From: Spisula solida
Lineage: Eukaryota; Mollusca; Bivalvia; Venerida; Mactridae
Reading direction: 5' to 3'
Assembly: GCA_947247005.1 (NCBI GenBank)
Contig: OX365962.1
Coordinates: forward strand, 3,259,201 to 3,323,200
Length of the DNA: 64,000 nucleotides
Shown: positions 51,201 to 60,375 of the stretch, piece after piece
Numbering within the stretch: the first letter of the stretch is position 1
Layout: each line of letters begins with the position of its first letter
Position numbers and translations under genes: made by a program
The notes under the pieces: generated by a model
The model's database searches: none
What the model was told of the DNA's origin: nothing
Seen by the model: only the letters and a program-made list of their open reading frames with translations

Positions 51201-53079
51201 GAGCCAGGGACATGGGTCTTGCGCATGACAAAACTTCTTGATGTGGTAAACATTTGTACTAAGCAATGTTATAATCCAGTAAGAAAGACACAGTTACAGA
51301 GCGGATACGACTTGCATGACTATATAATCTTTAATCTCTATGTGTGCCCTTGACCTTTGTTGGTCTTGCGCATAAAACATCGTCTTGATGTGGTGAACAT
51401 TTGTACTACGTATCATAAATATCAATAAGAAATGGCAAAGTTACAGAGCGGACACGAATCACACGCCTATTTGTGCCTTTTAACATTTGACCTCCAAATA
51501 TCACCTTGACCTTTGAGCTAGGGACCTGGGTCTTGTGCATGACACACCGTCTTGGTGTGGTGAGCATTTGCACCAAGAATTATAAATATCCGATAAGAAA
51601 TGACAAAGTTACAGAGTAGACACAATTTTTCTAGCAGACCAACTAACCAACCAACCAATCAACCAATCAACCAACATGGTGACTCCAGTTTACCCCCCTT
51701 AAACTTAAGCATTTTTTTAAAAAATAACGACTACCATGTTACGAGAGGAAAACCGCCTTATTTTGTGGGTTTTTTTCTAATTGGACGACCCGCAAATTTC
51801 TCCTTTATTTTAGTTTGACGTTTCATGTTTTAATACACACTTGTAATTATTTTGATGGAAACACTACGCAGTTGCAACATCTTGGTAGTCAATAACATAC
51901 ACACAGAATTTCGTGCGTAAATACATGACGTGTTTTTAAAATGAATAAAATATCACACGGTACCAAAACGTACAAACTTACATGTACAAGATTTGTTAAG
52001 TGCACAACATTATGAAATAATTTAATGTTGTTGAAAAATAAACCCAAATTGCAATATTCTCAAATACAAACTATTTTCTTGAACTGCGTTTGAACTTAAC
52101 CATAGCAATAATGTCTCACCTGTTCGAATGTTTTTACATCATCGATTGAGTTAAGGATATAACGATTGTTGATAACAAGCGACAGGAATCCCGCACAATC
52201 CAGATCATGTAGAGAGGTTGCCTTGGTAGCAGTGGTCAGGTAACATTTTGCATACTGATATACATCGTTGTACCAATTCAGCTGAGTATGGTGTTTGTTT
52301 TTTGGCAAGAATGGGGATTTATACTCGTGGTCTTCCACTATGTGGTGATACAGGGTACTACAAATGTGGTTGGGACATGGCCTTCTTGTTTTGGGATTTT
52401 GTCGACAGAAGCAATCTCGTTTGTTTCTATGGTTACAGCCTTGGCTACCATGGTCAGGCAGAAGATTGTTCGATGTACAAACAGAACATGGTTGTACATT
52501 AGTACTCTGCTGAGCCACCATCTGTTTCAACGCATTATGATGTTGGCATATTTCATTTGAAATAAAATCGATCAGTCCAGACTTCAAATATTTAAAACCA
52601 TACGCCGCACGAACCCAGTTCTTGAACTTTTGGTCATTCATGTAATGTGAAACTGGAAACAAAATAATCGAGTTTATACGACAATTTCAATTACATCATA
52701 ACCCACATAATTATGTCGAGCATTAATTTCATTCAATGAGTTTAAGCATATTCGATAGTCTTTGATCTATCCGAACAAGGTACAATGTTAATACATTTGG
52801 TACCAGGCTTGTCAAATATTCTTTTTTCTTTTTTACCTACATGTATTAGGGAAATAGGCATCTACACGATTCAGTGTCAAGCTGAATTCAATTTTTAATT
52901 GTTTAGGAGTGACGACCGGGCAACTGGCAAACGGTGATCACAAAGGCTCATGTTAAGCTTATTTTGGGGCGAATGATGGAATAATACAGAAATGCATCCT
53001 TACCAGGAGGACCAGGATTCCGTTCAATTCCTGCAATCAACAACAGTGCGCCAATAAACCAAACTGTGCCAGGTGTCAT
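42221..53079 (-). CDS. NLR immune receptor: 2A-like signal, HEPN/DZIP3 domain, coiled-coil repeats, NACHT, LRR-like (5 exons)
   Basis: Minus-strand coding exons are 53079-53004, 52652-52120, 49159-49001, 47184-46197 and 44898-42221. All junctions are GT-AG and in frame, giving 1477 residues. Residues 1-24 are a hydrophobic stretch (6-17) ending IERNPGP, a 2A-like signal. Residues 26-256 are a DZIP3-type HEPN domain with Cys/His clusters from C81 and an RNTVFH motif (208-213). Residues 257-585 are helical with eight 26-residue repeats (336-543). The NACHT has a P-loop GDAGVGKTS (657-665), Walker B LIILDSLDEW (746-755), a TTCRP sensor and FIHKSYMEFLAA (about 989-1000). An LRR-like tail spans about 1150-1420. 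NLRs are cytosolic sensors that oligomerise through NACHT; HEPN-NACHT proteins are expanded in molluscs. Function here is inferred. No breaks are seen. Confidence 0.86.
44950..45825. repeat. Minisatellite in the last intron of the NLR gene
   Basis: About 25 copies of a core GCATCAGTAACTACATTTCT are joined by one of three spacers (an ACTGGAAAGAATGA type, a GACATAAACTATCATTAA type, or both), so the spacing alternates between about 32 and 50 bp. It starts some 50 bp downstream, on the plus strand, of the acceptor of exon 44898-42221. Confidence 0.9.
46273..46960 (-). repeat. 78-bp coding tandem repeat (eight full units) in NLR exon 4
   Basis: Eight full units and a partial ninth encode 26 residues each, built as DERKDAALSEM followed by a KQKQLEGTN segment and an AMKRV-like end. 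Units differ at only a few positions (D/G, R/E, A/T, L/I). It is preceded by an extra 11-residue DERKDTAMKRL. The length is a multiple of three, so copy changes keep the frame. Open frames on the plus strand here are shadows. Confidence 0.92.
47521..48193. mobile_element. Non-autonomous element of the GCTCACCTG family, intron of the NLR gene
   Basis: Inverted ends GCTCACCTGTCA (47549-47560) and TGACAGGTGAGC (48176-48187) enclose about three units with GACCTTGTGACCTAGTTTTT and GATCATTGTGACCAAGTTTC words. A (GGAC)n-type tract lies at 48108-48142. The outer left edge reads AAGAGGGCCCAAAGGGCC. Copies also lie at 54009-54811 and, more distantly, 53598-55392. No coding sequence. Confidence 0.8.
48398..48948. 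mobile_element. Non-autonomous element with ATGCTCCCCG ends
   Basis: Starts AAGAGCCGTTACAGACGGG and has inverted end words ATGCTCCCCG and CGGGGAGCAT. Inside are three units with GAGTTATGGTTCTTG or similar and GAAGTTTCAAATTGATAT words, then GACGGACGGACGGAAGGACG. An inverted copy is at 61300-61835. It lies between NLR exons 47184-46197 and 49159-49001. Confidence 0.75.
49245..49830. repeat. Decayed relative of the GCTCACCTG-family element
   Basis: Begins with ACAAGAGAGGACCG and CTCACCTAGCTGTCA, then has loosely similar TGTGACATCTAGTGTGTT and TTGACTTCAGATGAC words. The right end is not recognisable. Intron sequence of the NLR gene. Confidence 0.45.
50250..50416. mobile_element. 167-bp pogo/Tigger-like MITE
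   Basis: Inverted ends CAGTAAAGTTCCGCTAATAA and, reversed from the right, CAGTGAAGTTCCGCTAATAA continue into GACCA on both sides. TA flanks each end, as expected for Tc1/mariner-class elements. The terminal word GTCCGCTAATAAGACC recurs internally. No coding capacity. Confidence 0.85.
50547..51121 (+). pseudogene. 5'-truncated LINE: C-terminal end of the reverse-transcriptase ORF plus 3' tail
   Basis: The insert is bounded by a perfect 16-bp target-site duplication, AAGAAAGGACAAAGTT (50531-50546 and 51122-51137). Its reading frame ends at 50885 and encodes about 113 residues with HMFWECHIVQGFW, the zinc-finger-like motif near the C-terminus of LINE reverse transcriptases. A basic helical tail (YVYYRKKLEHT) follows. 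About 235 bp of 3' UTR comes next, ending with AATAAAAAAGTTAAAAA. Severe 5' truncation is typical of target-primed insertion. The perfect duplication suggests a fairly recent event, after the host repeat was in place. Confidence 0.85.
51696..52119. other. NLR intron sequence, no recognised feature
   Basis: AT-rich stretch between the composite repeat and the donor of exon 52652-52120. Confidence 0.35.
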
Positions 53080-53207
53080 TACGCCAAACGCCAGATCTCC
53101 AACAGTGCTAGAGTTAGTGCTGCTGGGCAAGCACACAGGCACGGAACCATGTCTTCCATTAAATACACCAACCCTACATCTATATGTCTGTAAGTCCCAT
53201 CGTGACG
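53004..53207 (-). promoter_or_regulatory. NLR first coding exon with 5' UTR and two upstream ORFs
   Basis: An acceptor (TTTTTAG) ends at 53208, so this exon spans 53207-53004 and probably follows a non-coding first exon near 53.5 kb. Before the main ATG (53079) there are two short ORFs: 53200-53180 (6 codons plus stop) and 53159-53079 (26 codons plus stop). The second stops in a TAATG overlap with the main start. The main ATG has a purine (G) at -3. The frame upstream of it is open but has no ATG, so an additional upstream coding exon cannot be excluded. Confidence 0.6.
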
Positions 53208-53590
53208 CTAAAAATAAAGGTTGAAATATGCATAAAAAGTATTCAAGTTAATATTTGGTATATTATTATCTTTATTCGCACCGAGTAATCTTCACTTAAC
53301 GTTTTTCGTGCTATCTTATCCTAACCAGAAATAGTTTCTACGAGTTAATTGTTTCATCACCTTTTTTAAGTTATCACAAGGGACTGAGACTGTGGTGGAT
53401 AATTGGACATACCGCTTAAATATTGTCAATCGAACACATCCTGTCTTTTCTGGGCGTCGCCATTTTTGCAATGACTGCTTTGCTTTTATGTATATCAAAT
53501 GAAAGAGGCGGTAGAGCATCTAAAATCAGCATCTGAACGAACCGGAAGTCACTCTTCCGCTACCTACTAGTACGTATAAGGTACAGGTGA
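53208..53590. other. Likely 5' flank and first non-coding exon region of the NLR gene
   Basis: The minus strand has a donor-like CG|GTATGT near 53415, following a GC-richer stretch with AAAATGGCGACGCC. Its open frames do not join the 2A exon in phase, so it is treated as untranslated. Confidence 0.4.
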
Positions 53591-53597
53591 TTTAGAC

Positions 53598-55392
53598 AAG
53601 AGGGCCATTGGCCCTATAGCGCTCACCTGATGACTAGCAGTTAAGGCAGAATCAGTGACCTGGTGACCTAGTTTTGACCCAAGATGACCCAGTTGCAAAC
53701 CGGACCTAGATTTCATAAAGCTACACATTGTGACTAAGTGCCATTAATATCACATTAAAAATGCGATCTCTAGAGTGTAAACAATGTTACTCTTTGATGT
53801 GACCTTGTGACCTAGTTTTTTGCCACAGATGACTCATTTATTAAAATGATATAGATTTTATACAGACAAACATTGTGACCAAGTTTCATATAGATTAGGT
53901 AAAGCAGGTGACCTTTAGAATGTTAACAAGGTTTTTCTTCAATGTGAACTTGTAACCTAGTTTTTTACCCCAGATGACCAAGTTACAAACTTGACCTAGA
54001 TTTCATAACAAGAGGGCCCAAAGGGCCCTAGGTCGCTCACCTGTCGAACTTGACCTAGATTTTGTTGAGATGGTCATTGTGACCAAGTTTTATACAGATT
54101 AGGCCAATATTGTGACCTCTAGTGACTACACAAGGTTTTTATATGATTGACCTAATGACCTACCTTTTTACCCCAGATGACCCAATATCGAACTTGACCT
54201 AGATTTTGTTGAGATGATCATTGTGACCAAGTTTCATAAAGATCAAGCCAAAACTGTGACCTCTAGTGACTACACAAGGTTTTTCTGTTATTTGACCTTG
54301 TGACCTAGTTTTTTACCCCGGATCACCCAATATCAAACTTGATCTAGATTTTGTTGAGATGATCATTGTGACCGAGTTTCATAAAGATTAGACCAAAACT
54401 GTGACCTCTAGTGACTATGCAAGGTTTTTCTATGATTTGACAATGTGACCTAGTTTTTGACACAAGATGACCCTATATCGAACTTGACCCAGATTTAGGA
54501 TGATCATTGTGACCAAGTTTCATAAATATTAAGTCAAAATTGTGACCTCTAGTGACTACACAAGGTTTTTCTATAATTTGACCTAGTGACCTAGTTTTTG
54601 ACCCCAGATGACCCAATATCGAACTTGGCCTAGATTTTGTTGAGATGATTATTGTGACCAAGTTTCATAAGGATTAGGCTAAAATTGTGACCTCTAGTGT
54701 CTACACAAGCCAATTGTTGACGGACGGACGACGGACGGACAGACGGACGGACGACGGACGAAGAGTGATCACAAAAGCTCACTCTGTCACTTTGTGACAG
54801 GTGAGCTAAAAACACATGTTATGACCATGTCGCATTCTGATTACATAAAAATATGACCTCTATAGAGTGTTTACAAGGTTTTTCTTTGATATGACATTGT
54901 GACCTAGTTTTTGACCGCAGATGACCCAGTTACAAACTTGACCTAGATTTCATAGAGACAAACATCGTGACTAAGTTTCATATAGATTAGGTAAAAAATG
55001 TGAGTGTTCACAAGGTTTTTCTTTGATTTGACCTGGTGACCTAGTTTTTGACCCGAGATGACACAATTACGAACTTAACCTATATTTCATAGAGACATCA
55101 ATTTTGACCAAGTTTCATTAAGATTATGTAATAAAGGTGACCTCTAGAGTATTAACAAGGTTTTTCTTTGATTTGACCAAGTGACCTAGTTTTTAACCCC
55201 AGATGACCCAGTGATAAACTTGACCTAGATTTCATTGAGACAACGCTGTGACCTAGTTTCACGAAGATTAAGTGAAAACTGAGACCTCTAGAGTGTTAAC
55301 AGTCAAATTGTTTACCGTGGACGGCGGACGGTGGACAAAAGGGTGATCACAATAGCTCACCTTGAGCACTTTGTGCTCAGGTGAGCTAAAAA
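53598..55392. mobile_element. Large GCTCACCTGA-ended element interrupted by a relative
   Basis: Ends GCTCACCTGA (53621-53630) and TCAGGTGAGC (55377-55386) are inverted. Inside are repeated units with TGTGACCTAGTTTTT and TTTCATATAGATTAGGT words and a GGACGGCGGACGGTGGAC tract at 55319-55336. Units resume after the inner element at 54812, so the inner copy inserted into it. Confidence 0.75.
54009..54811. mobile_element. Nested GCTCACCTGTC-family element
   Basis: AAGAGGGCCCAAAGGGCCC, then GCTCACCTGTC (54035-54045), four or five GACCTAGATTTTGTTGAGAT-bearing units, GACGGACGGACGACGG (54719-54765), and the inverted end GACAGGTGAGC (54796-54806). It is very similar to 47521-48193, including the CGAAGAGTGATCACAAAAGC segment near the right end. 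Confidence 0.8.
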
Positions 55393-56103
55393 GGCTGATG
55401 ATTACTTGTTTTCTCTTATTCTCTATAACAGCTACTACAAATGTAGAATATTTGTATCATCTGAGCAAACATATTTTAATCCATTTTTATATACTGTGGT
55501 CATTTTCCACGAAGCAATGTCTAGTCTTAAATAACTACATATTAATGGTAATCGTTTTTTGTGTCAGTTCTTTTTATGTTGGGCATGTTCTGCACCTTTT
55601 TGTGTTACGCTTTGCTTTGTCTGGTTTTTTCATGTGTGCTTTCTTGTCCTGCTGTTTCTGTTGGGTGTTGCTTCTGCCGTAGTAGTTTTGTCATTTTGTT
55701 TAAACAGAGGCTGTAGATGTTATTTATAGTATCTGGTTTAAATTACTAAAATATGGGGTATGATTTAATTTTTTGCTCTCCAATTCCTTTTATAGTGGAT
55801 TTTTCAATCTTAATTACTCAACAATATGTCACAATTTCTCAGTATTCGTCATTTTCTTAGGGTCGAATTCTATGGAGCTAGGGGTTTTCTCCGCATTCAC
55901 TATTTGTCCCCTATCATATTCGTTTGCGATATTCGTACCTTATCCGGTCCGTTCATAATGGACATAAGGGTTTCTTTGAACCCTTTTTGTGTTATCGTTG
56001 ACATTTAGTGTTGATTTGACATGGCTATTTGATTGATTCATGCTTAAACATGTATATATTTACTGTATTTGTATGTTTTGATATTATCATTGCCATGTGA
56101 ATG

Positions 56104-56105
<2 letters not shown>
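55393..56105. other. No recognised gene
   Basis: T-rich sequence with open frames of low complexity that read as hydrophobic peptides. They lack start context, splice support or recognisable motifs, so they are not called as genes. Confidence 0.3.
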
Positions 56106-56136
<31 letters not shown>

Positions 56137-56137
56137 G
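56106..56137. repeat. (TCTA)n microsatellite
   Basis: Eight perfect TCTA units preceding the Ty3/gypsy remnant. Confidence 0.9.
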
Positions 56138-56174
56138 ATTTTGAACTCATTGAAAACACTTAGGCGAAGTTTTT

Positions 56175-57540
56175 TTAGCGGCTTAGGGAATCAAACCTTA
56201 CTTTAAAACCATCGAAATGCGAATTTGGTGTTGACAAGGTCATGTTTCTTGGGCATATTATCTCAGACAAAGGTGCTCAAGTTGATCCAGCTAAAACAGA
56301 CAAAGTTCAGATTGTTCAAAAGGAACTTCGTAGTTTTCTTGGTCTATGTAATTATTATAGGAGCTAGATTATTCAAAAAATTGTGTGCTTCTCAATAAAT
56401 TGTTGAAGAAGGGTGTTAAAAGAACATTATCTAAATCAGACTGGACTGGTGAATGTCAGACTGCTTTCCAAACCTTAAAACGTGGTTTGGTTAGTCTACC
56501 AATTCTCAAACTTTCTGATATGAATAAAGAGTTCATATTCACAACTGACGCCAGTGGTTCAGCTATTGGTTACATTTTAGGACAATTTGATGAATCTGAC
56601 AAACAAAGTGTGTTATTGTTCATGGTGGTAGAGCTCTTAGACCTGATGAGATGAAGTGGAGTGTCACTGATTTAGAGTGTCTTGCTGTAATAAGTGGTGT
56701 TGAGGAATACAAACATTATTTGACATCTCATAAAGTCACTGTTTATACCATGCTGCCTTGAATGGTCTTATGAGTGAAAGGAACCAGCTGGTCGACTGTA
56801 TAGGTGGGCACTAAAACTTCAGCCATTTAATTTAGACATCAGGCATAGGAAAGGGTTGTTAAACCAAAATGCTGACACAATCTCTAGGATAGACTATACT
56901 AGGTTAACAAACTCTGATACAACTAACATCAATCATGTCTAGGTTCCTGACTCACATGATGAAGAGTCTGTTACAGTATCAGGAGTGTTGAAAAGTAGTT
57001 TGGCAACTTCAAACACTTCACATGTTCTATCATATGTAGATCATGTTGAGGAAATTTCTGATGTAGAGGAAAAATGAATCTTCACATAGTATAAACTATG
57101 ATCCATCATGTTCTTGTAGAAATGTATTCTTTCTTAGAGTGGGTAGTTAATGACTCAGATGAGTATATTGGAACAACATTAGAATATCAGGACACTCCAT
57201 TGATTGGTTCAATTAGTACTTATGGTATAGCTAAATCGCAAAGGGAATGTGAATGTTGTAGTGAATTCATCAGTGCTATTGAAAATGACGTTTATCCAGA
57301 TAATGCAAAGTGAAGGCAAAGTCTTTATGGGCAGTGTGGAAACTATTATGTTATGCAAGATGGTGTTTTGTATCATACATATGTTCCAAGGGGTAGATTT
57401 TTAAAGGATGATCCTGACGATATGTTCTCAATTGAGACATCATCAAGGTGTAGCCTTAAGGTTCGCACACTTCCTAGATATGTGTTAATCAGGAAGGCTC
57501 AATTACGCTTAAGCAAATGATTCAAAGGAAATGTTAATCA
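56175..57540 (+). pseudogene. Degenerate Ty3/gypsy retrotransposon pol remnant
   Basis: The end of the reverse transcriptase reads LKPSKCEFGVDKVMFLGHII (about 56200-56260) and then ELRSFLGLCNYYR (about 56325-56363), with the usual WPxP segment between them deleted, then a stop. RNase H follows: CQTAFQTLKRGL, FTTDASGSAIG and, in another frame, MKWSVTDLECLAV. A connection segment has FNLDIRHRKGLLNQNADTIS (about 56830-56890). Later pieces near 57340-57480 may derive from the integrase region. Several stops, frameshifts and deletions make it non-functional. No LTRs were identified. Confidence 0.85.
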
Positions 57541-57940
57541 TGTCATCATTTTGTTTGGATAAAACCATATGTCCGAGTTTAGCCACCTATCTGTATAAAA
57601 GCTGGAACAAATTCCATGATCAGCATATTCATCTATACCACGACAAAATAAAGATCTTGATTTAAATAAATTATTCTTGTTCCTGCTTTACAGGTAATGT
57701 TCAATTATATTTTAATATTTAATGCTAATTAACTTAGAAATTTTAAAAGTAATTGCTTGTGTATTTTTATATGAATTACTATGCTTTTTAGACTGAATGA
57801 TTGTTTATTAGCAAATATGATATGAGGCACTTAAATGAAAACAAACAGCTTATTGATTAATGCTATTTGAGAATTGTCTATCTTGTTGTTACTTTATCCG
57901 CTAATGGGAAGTTTTATTACACTCAAAAACAATTGTCTGA
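57541..57940. other. Possible 3' part of the gypsy remnant, no coding sequence
   Basis: AT-rich sequence with no recognisable feature between the gypsy and LINE remnants. A solo LTR could be hidden here but I cannot support one. Confidence 0.25.
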
Positions 57941-58486
57941 ACAGGCATCACGAGCTCTTTTTTTCTTGTATTCTCTATTTGATAATGTGTCTCTAACAAT
58001 TAGTGACAAACTGAAGCTATTTAACTCAATGGTTTAACCCATTCTTCAATATGGTTCTGAAATATGGGGTTTTAATTAAGCACCAGATATTGAAAGAATA
58101 TATATTTCCTTTTTAAAAAGACTTTTAAAGCTTCGTTTCCAAACGCCAAATATTATTACATATAGTGAATTGGGGTTGTTTCCCTTACACATTTTGAGAA
58201 AAGTAAAAATTATCAAATATTGGTGTAAAATTGTAAATTCTCCAGATACATTATTGCACCAAATGTATTTATGTTGCAAAGATACAGACATATTAGACTC
58301 TTGGTATTCTAAAGTGAAACAGTTATTAAATACATTAGGATTTGGATATCTGTGGAACTCTGTTTCGGTTACGACCGCACAACTAAATAGTGTTTTAACC
58401 AGACTTTATGATCAGGCTAAAGATAACATGTATAGTGAAATAAATAACATGTCTAGATCATCTCTAATAGGCTGTCCAGAAAAATA
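57940..58486 (+). pseudogene. LINE reverse-transcriptase C-terminal remnant
   Basis: Reading with two stop codons gives a segment containing LFNSMV and ILQYGSEIWGF, then IERIYISFLKRLLKL, SELGLFPLHI and KIIKYWCKIV. This is the conserved region after the polymerase domain of LINE reverse transcriptases. An open stretch runs from 58080 to 58487, where it passes straight into the 51-bp satellite. It is broken by stops near 58035 and 58078. Confidence 0.75.
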
Positions 58487-58513
58487 AAGGAAAATCCAGA
58501 AGCTTTCGCCAGA

Positions 58514-60375
58514 AGCAGAACACTGTTATCTATAAAAGGCAGAATATTCTGCTTTTTATAAAGAAGTGAGACATTCTGCTTACTCTAAATGCAGACAGAA
58601 TATTTTGCTATCTATAAAGAAGCTTATCTTCAAAAGCAGCTCTGCTTTCTCCAAAGGCAAATATTCTGCTAACTATAAAAAGCACAATATTCTGCTTGTA
58701 AAAGGCAGAATATTCTGCTTTCTCTGGAGGCAGAATGCTCTGCTAACTATAAAAGGCAGAATATTCTGCTTTCTCTGGAGGCAGAATGCTCTGCTAACTA
58801 TAAAAGGCAAAGTATTCTGCTTTCTCTAGAGGCAGAATGCTCTGCTAACTATAAAAGGTAGAATATTCTGCTTTCTCTGGAGGCAGAATGCTCTGCTAAC
58901 TATAAAAGGCAGAATATTCTGCTTTGAACTCTGAAGGCAGAATGCTCTGCTAACTATAAAAAGCTGAATATTCTGCTTTCTCTAGAGGCAGAATGCTCTG
59001 CTAACTATAAAAGGCAGAATATTTTGCTTTCTGTGGAGGCAGAATCCTCTGCTTACTATAAAAGGCAGAATATTCTGCTTTCTCTGGAGGCAGAATGCTC
59101 TGCTAACTATAAAAGGCAGAATATTCTGCTTTCTCTGGAGGCAGAATGCTCTGCTAACTATAAAAGGCATAATATTCTACTTTCTCTAGAGGCAGAATGC
59201 TCTGCTAACTATAAAAGGCAGAATATTCTGCTTTCTCTGGAGGCAGAATGCTCTGCTATCTACAAAAGGCAGAATATTCTGCTTTCTCTGGAGGCAGAAT
59301 GCTCAGCTAACTATAAAAGGCAGAATATTCCGCTTATAAAAGGCAGAATATTCTGCTTTCTCTGGAGGCAGAATGCTCTGCTATCTATAAAAGGCAGAAT
59401 ATTCTGCTTTCTCTGGAGGCAGAATGCTCAGCTAACTATATAAGGCAGAATATTCTGCTTTCTCTAGAGGCAGAATGCTCTGCTAAATATAAAAGGCAGA
59501 ATATTCTGCTTTCTCTGGAAGCAGAATGCTCTGCTAACTATAAAAAGCAGAATATTGTGCTTATAAAAGGCAGAATATTCTGCTTATAAAAGGCAGAATA
59601 TTCTGCTTCCTCTGGAGGCAGAATGCTCTGCTGACTATAAAAAACAGAATATTCTGCTTATAAAAGGCAGAATATTCTGCTTTATCTGGAGGCAGAATGC
59701 TCTGCTCACTATAAAAAGCTGAATATTCTGCTTTCTCTAGAGGCAGAATGCTCTGCTAACTATAAAAGGCAGAATATTTTGCTTTCTGTGGAGGCAGAAT
59801 CCTCTGTTTACTATAAAAGGCAGAATATTCTGCTTTCTCTGGAGGCAGAATGCTCTGCTAACTATAAAAGGCGGAATATTCTGCTTATAAAAGGCAGAAT
59901 ATTCTGCTTTCTCTGGAGGCAGAATGCTCTGCTAACTATAAAAAGCTGAATATTCTGCTTTCTCTAGAGGCAGAATGCTCTGCTAACTATAAAAGGCAGA
60001 ATATTTTGCTTTCTGTGGAGGCAGAATCCTCTGCTTACTATAAAAGGCAGAATATTCTGCTTTCTCTAGAGGCAGAATGCTCTGCTAACTATAAAAGGCA
60101 GAATATTTTGCTTTCTGTGGAGGCAGAATCCTCTGCTTACTATAAAAGGCAGAATATTCTGCTTTCTCAGGAGGCAGAATGCTCTGCTAACTATAAAAGA
60201 CAGATTATTCTGCTTTCTCTGGAGGCAGAATGCTCTGCTAACTATAAAAGACAGAATATTCTGCTTTCTCTGGAGGCAGAATGCTCTGCTAACTATAAAA
60301 GGCAGAATATTCTGCTTTCTCTAGAGGCAGAATGCTCTGATAACTATAAAAGGCAGAATACTCTGCTATCTACAG
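58514..60375. repeat. 51-bp palindromic satellite
   Basis: About 36 units with a 51-bp consensus holding GCAGAATATTCTGC (a perfect 14-bp palindrome), CTCTGGAGGCAGAATGC and CTCTGCTAACTATAAA. Shorter 20-bp partial units are interspersed. A multi-unit block with AAAGCTGAATATT, then ATTTTGCTTTCTGTGG, then CAGAATCCTCTG recurs near 58960, 59715 and 59940, showing higher-order duplication. Because 51 is 17 codons, long open frames appear on both strands; they are not genes. Confidence 0.95.

Larger units (their letters stand above)
50012..51695. repeat. Dispersed element with about 135-bp units, carrying two later insertions
   Basis: Starts near CACTTGAGTGATAAATCATA. It continues with units sharing ACAAAGTTACAGAGCGGA and GACCTTTGAGCTAGGGACCT (near 50145, 51120, 51290, 51430 and 51600), then ends with repeated AACCAACCAATC and a TTTACCCCCCTTAA terminus. 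A MITE (50250-50416) and a truncated LINE (50547-51121) are inserted in it. Confidence 0.6.

Noticed and set aside
52248..52560. Plus-strand frames of 84-90 codons
   Set aside because: Antisense to the HEPN exon, which has domain and splice support.
53316..53519. 67-codon frame as an upstream coding exon of the NLR
   Set aside because: Its donor phase leads to a stop in the next exon, so it cannot be joined to the 2A frame; treated as 5' UTR region.
55362..56008. Hydrophobic open frames resembling a small membrane protein
   Set aside because: Low-complexity T-rich sequence with no splice structure or recognisable motif; one frame starts inside a transposon end.
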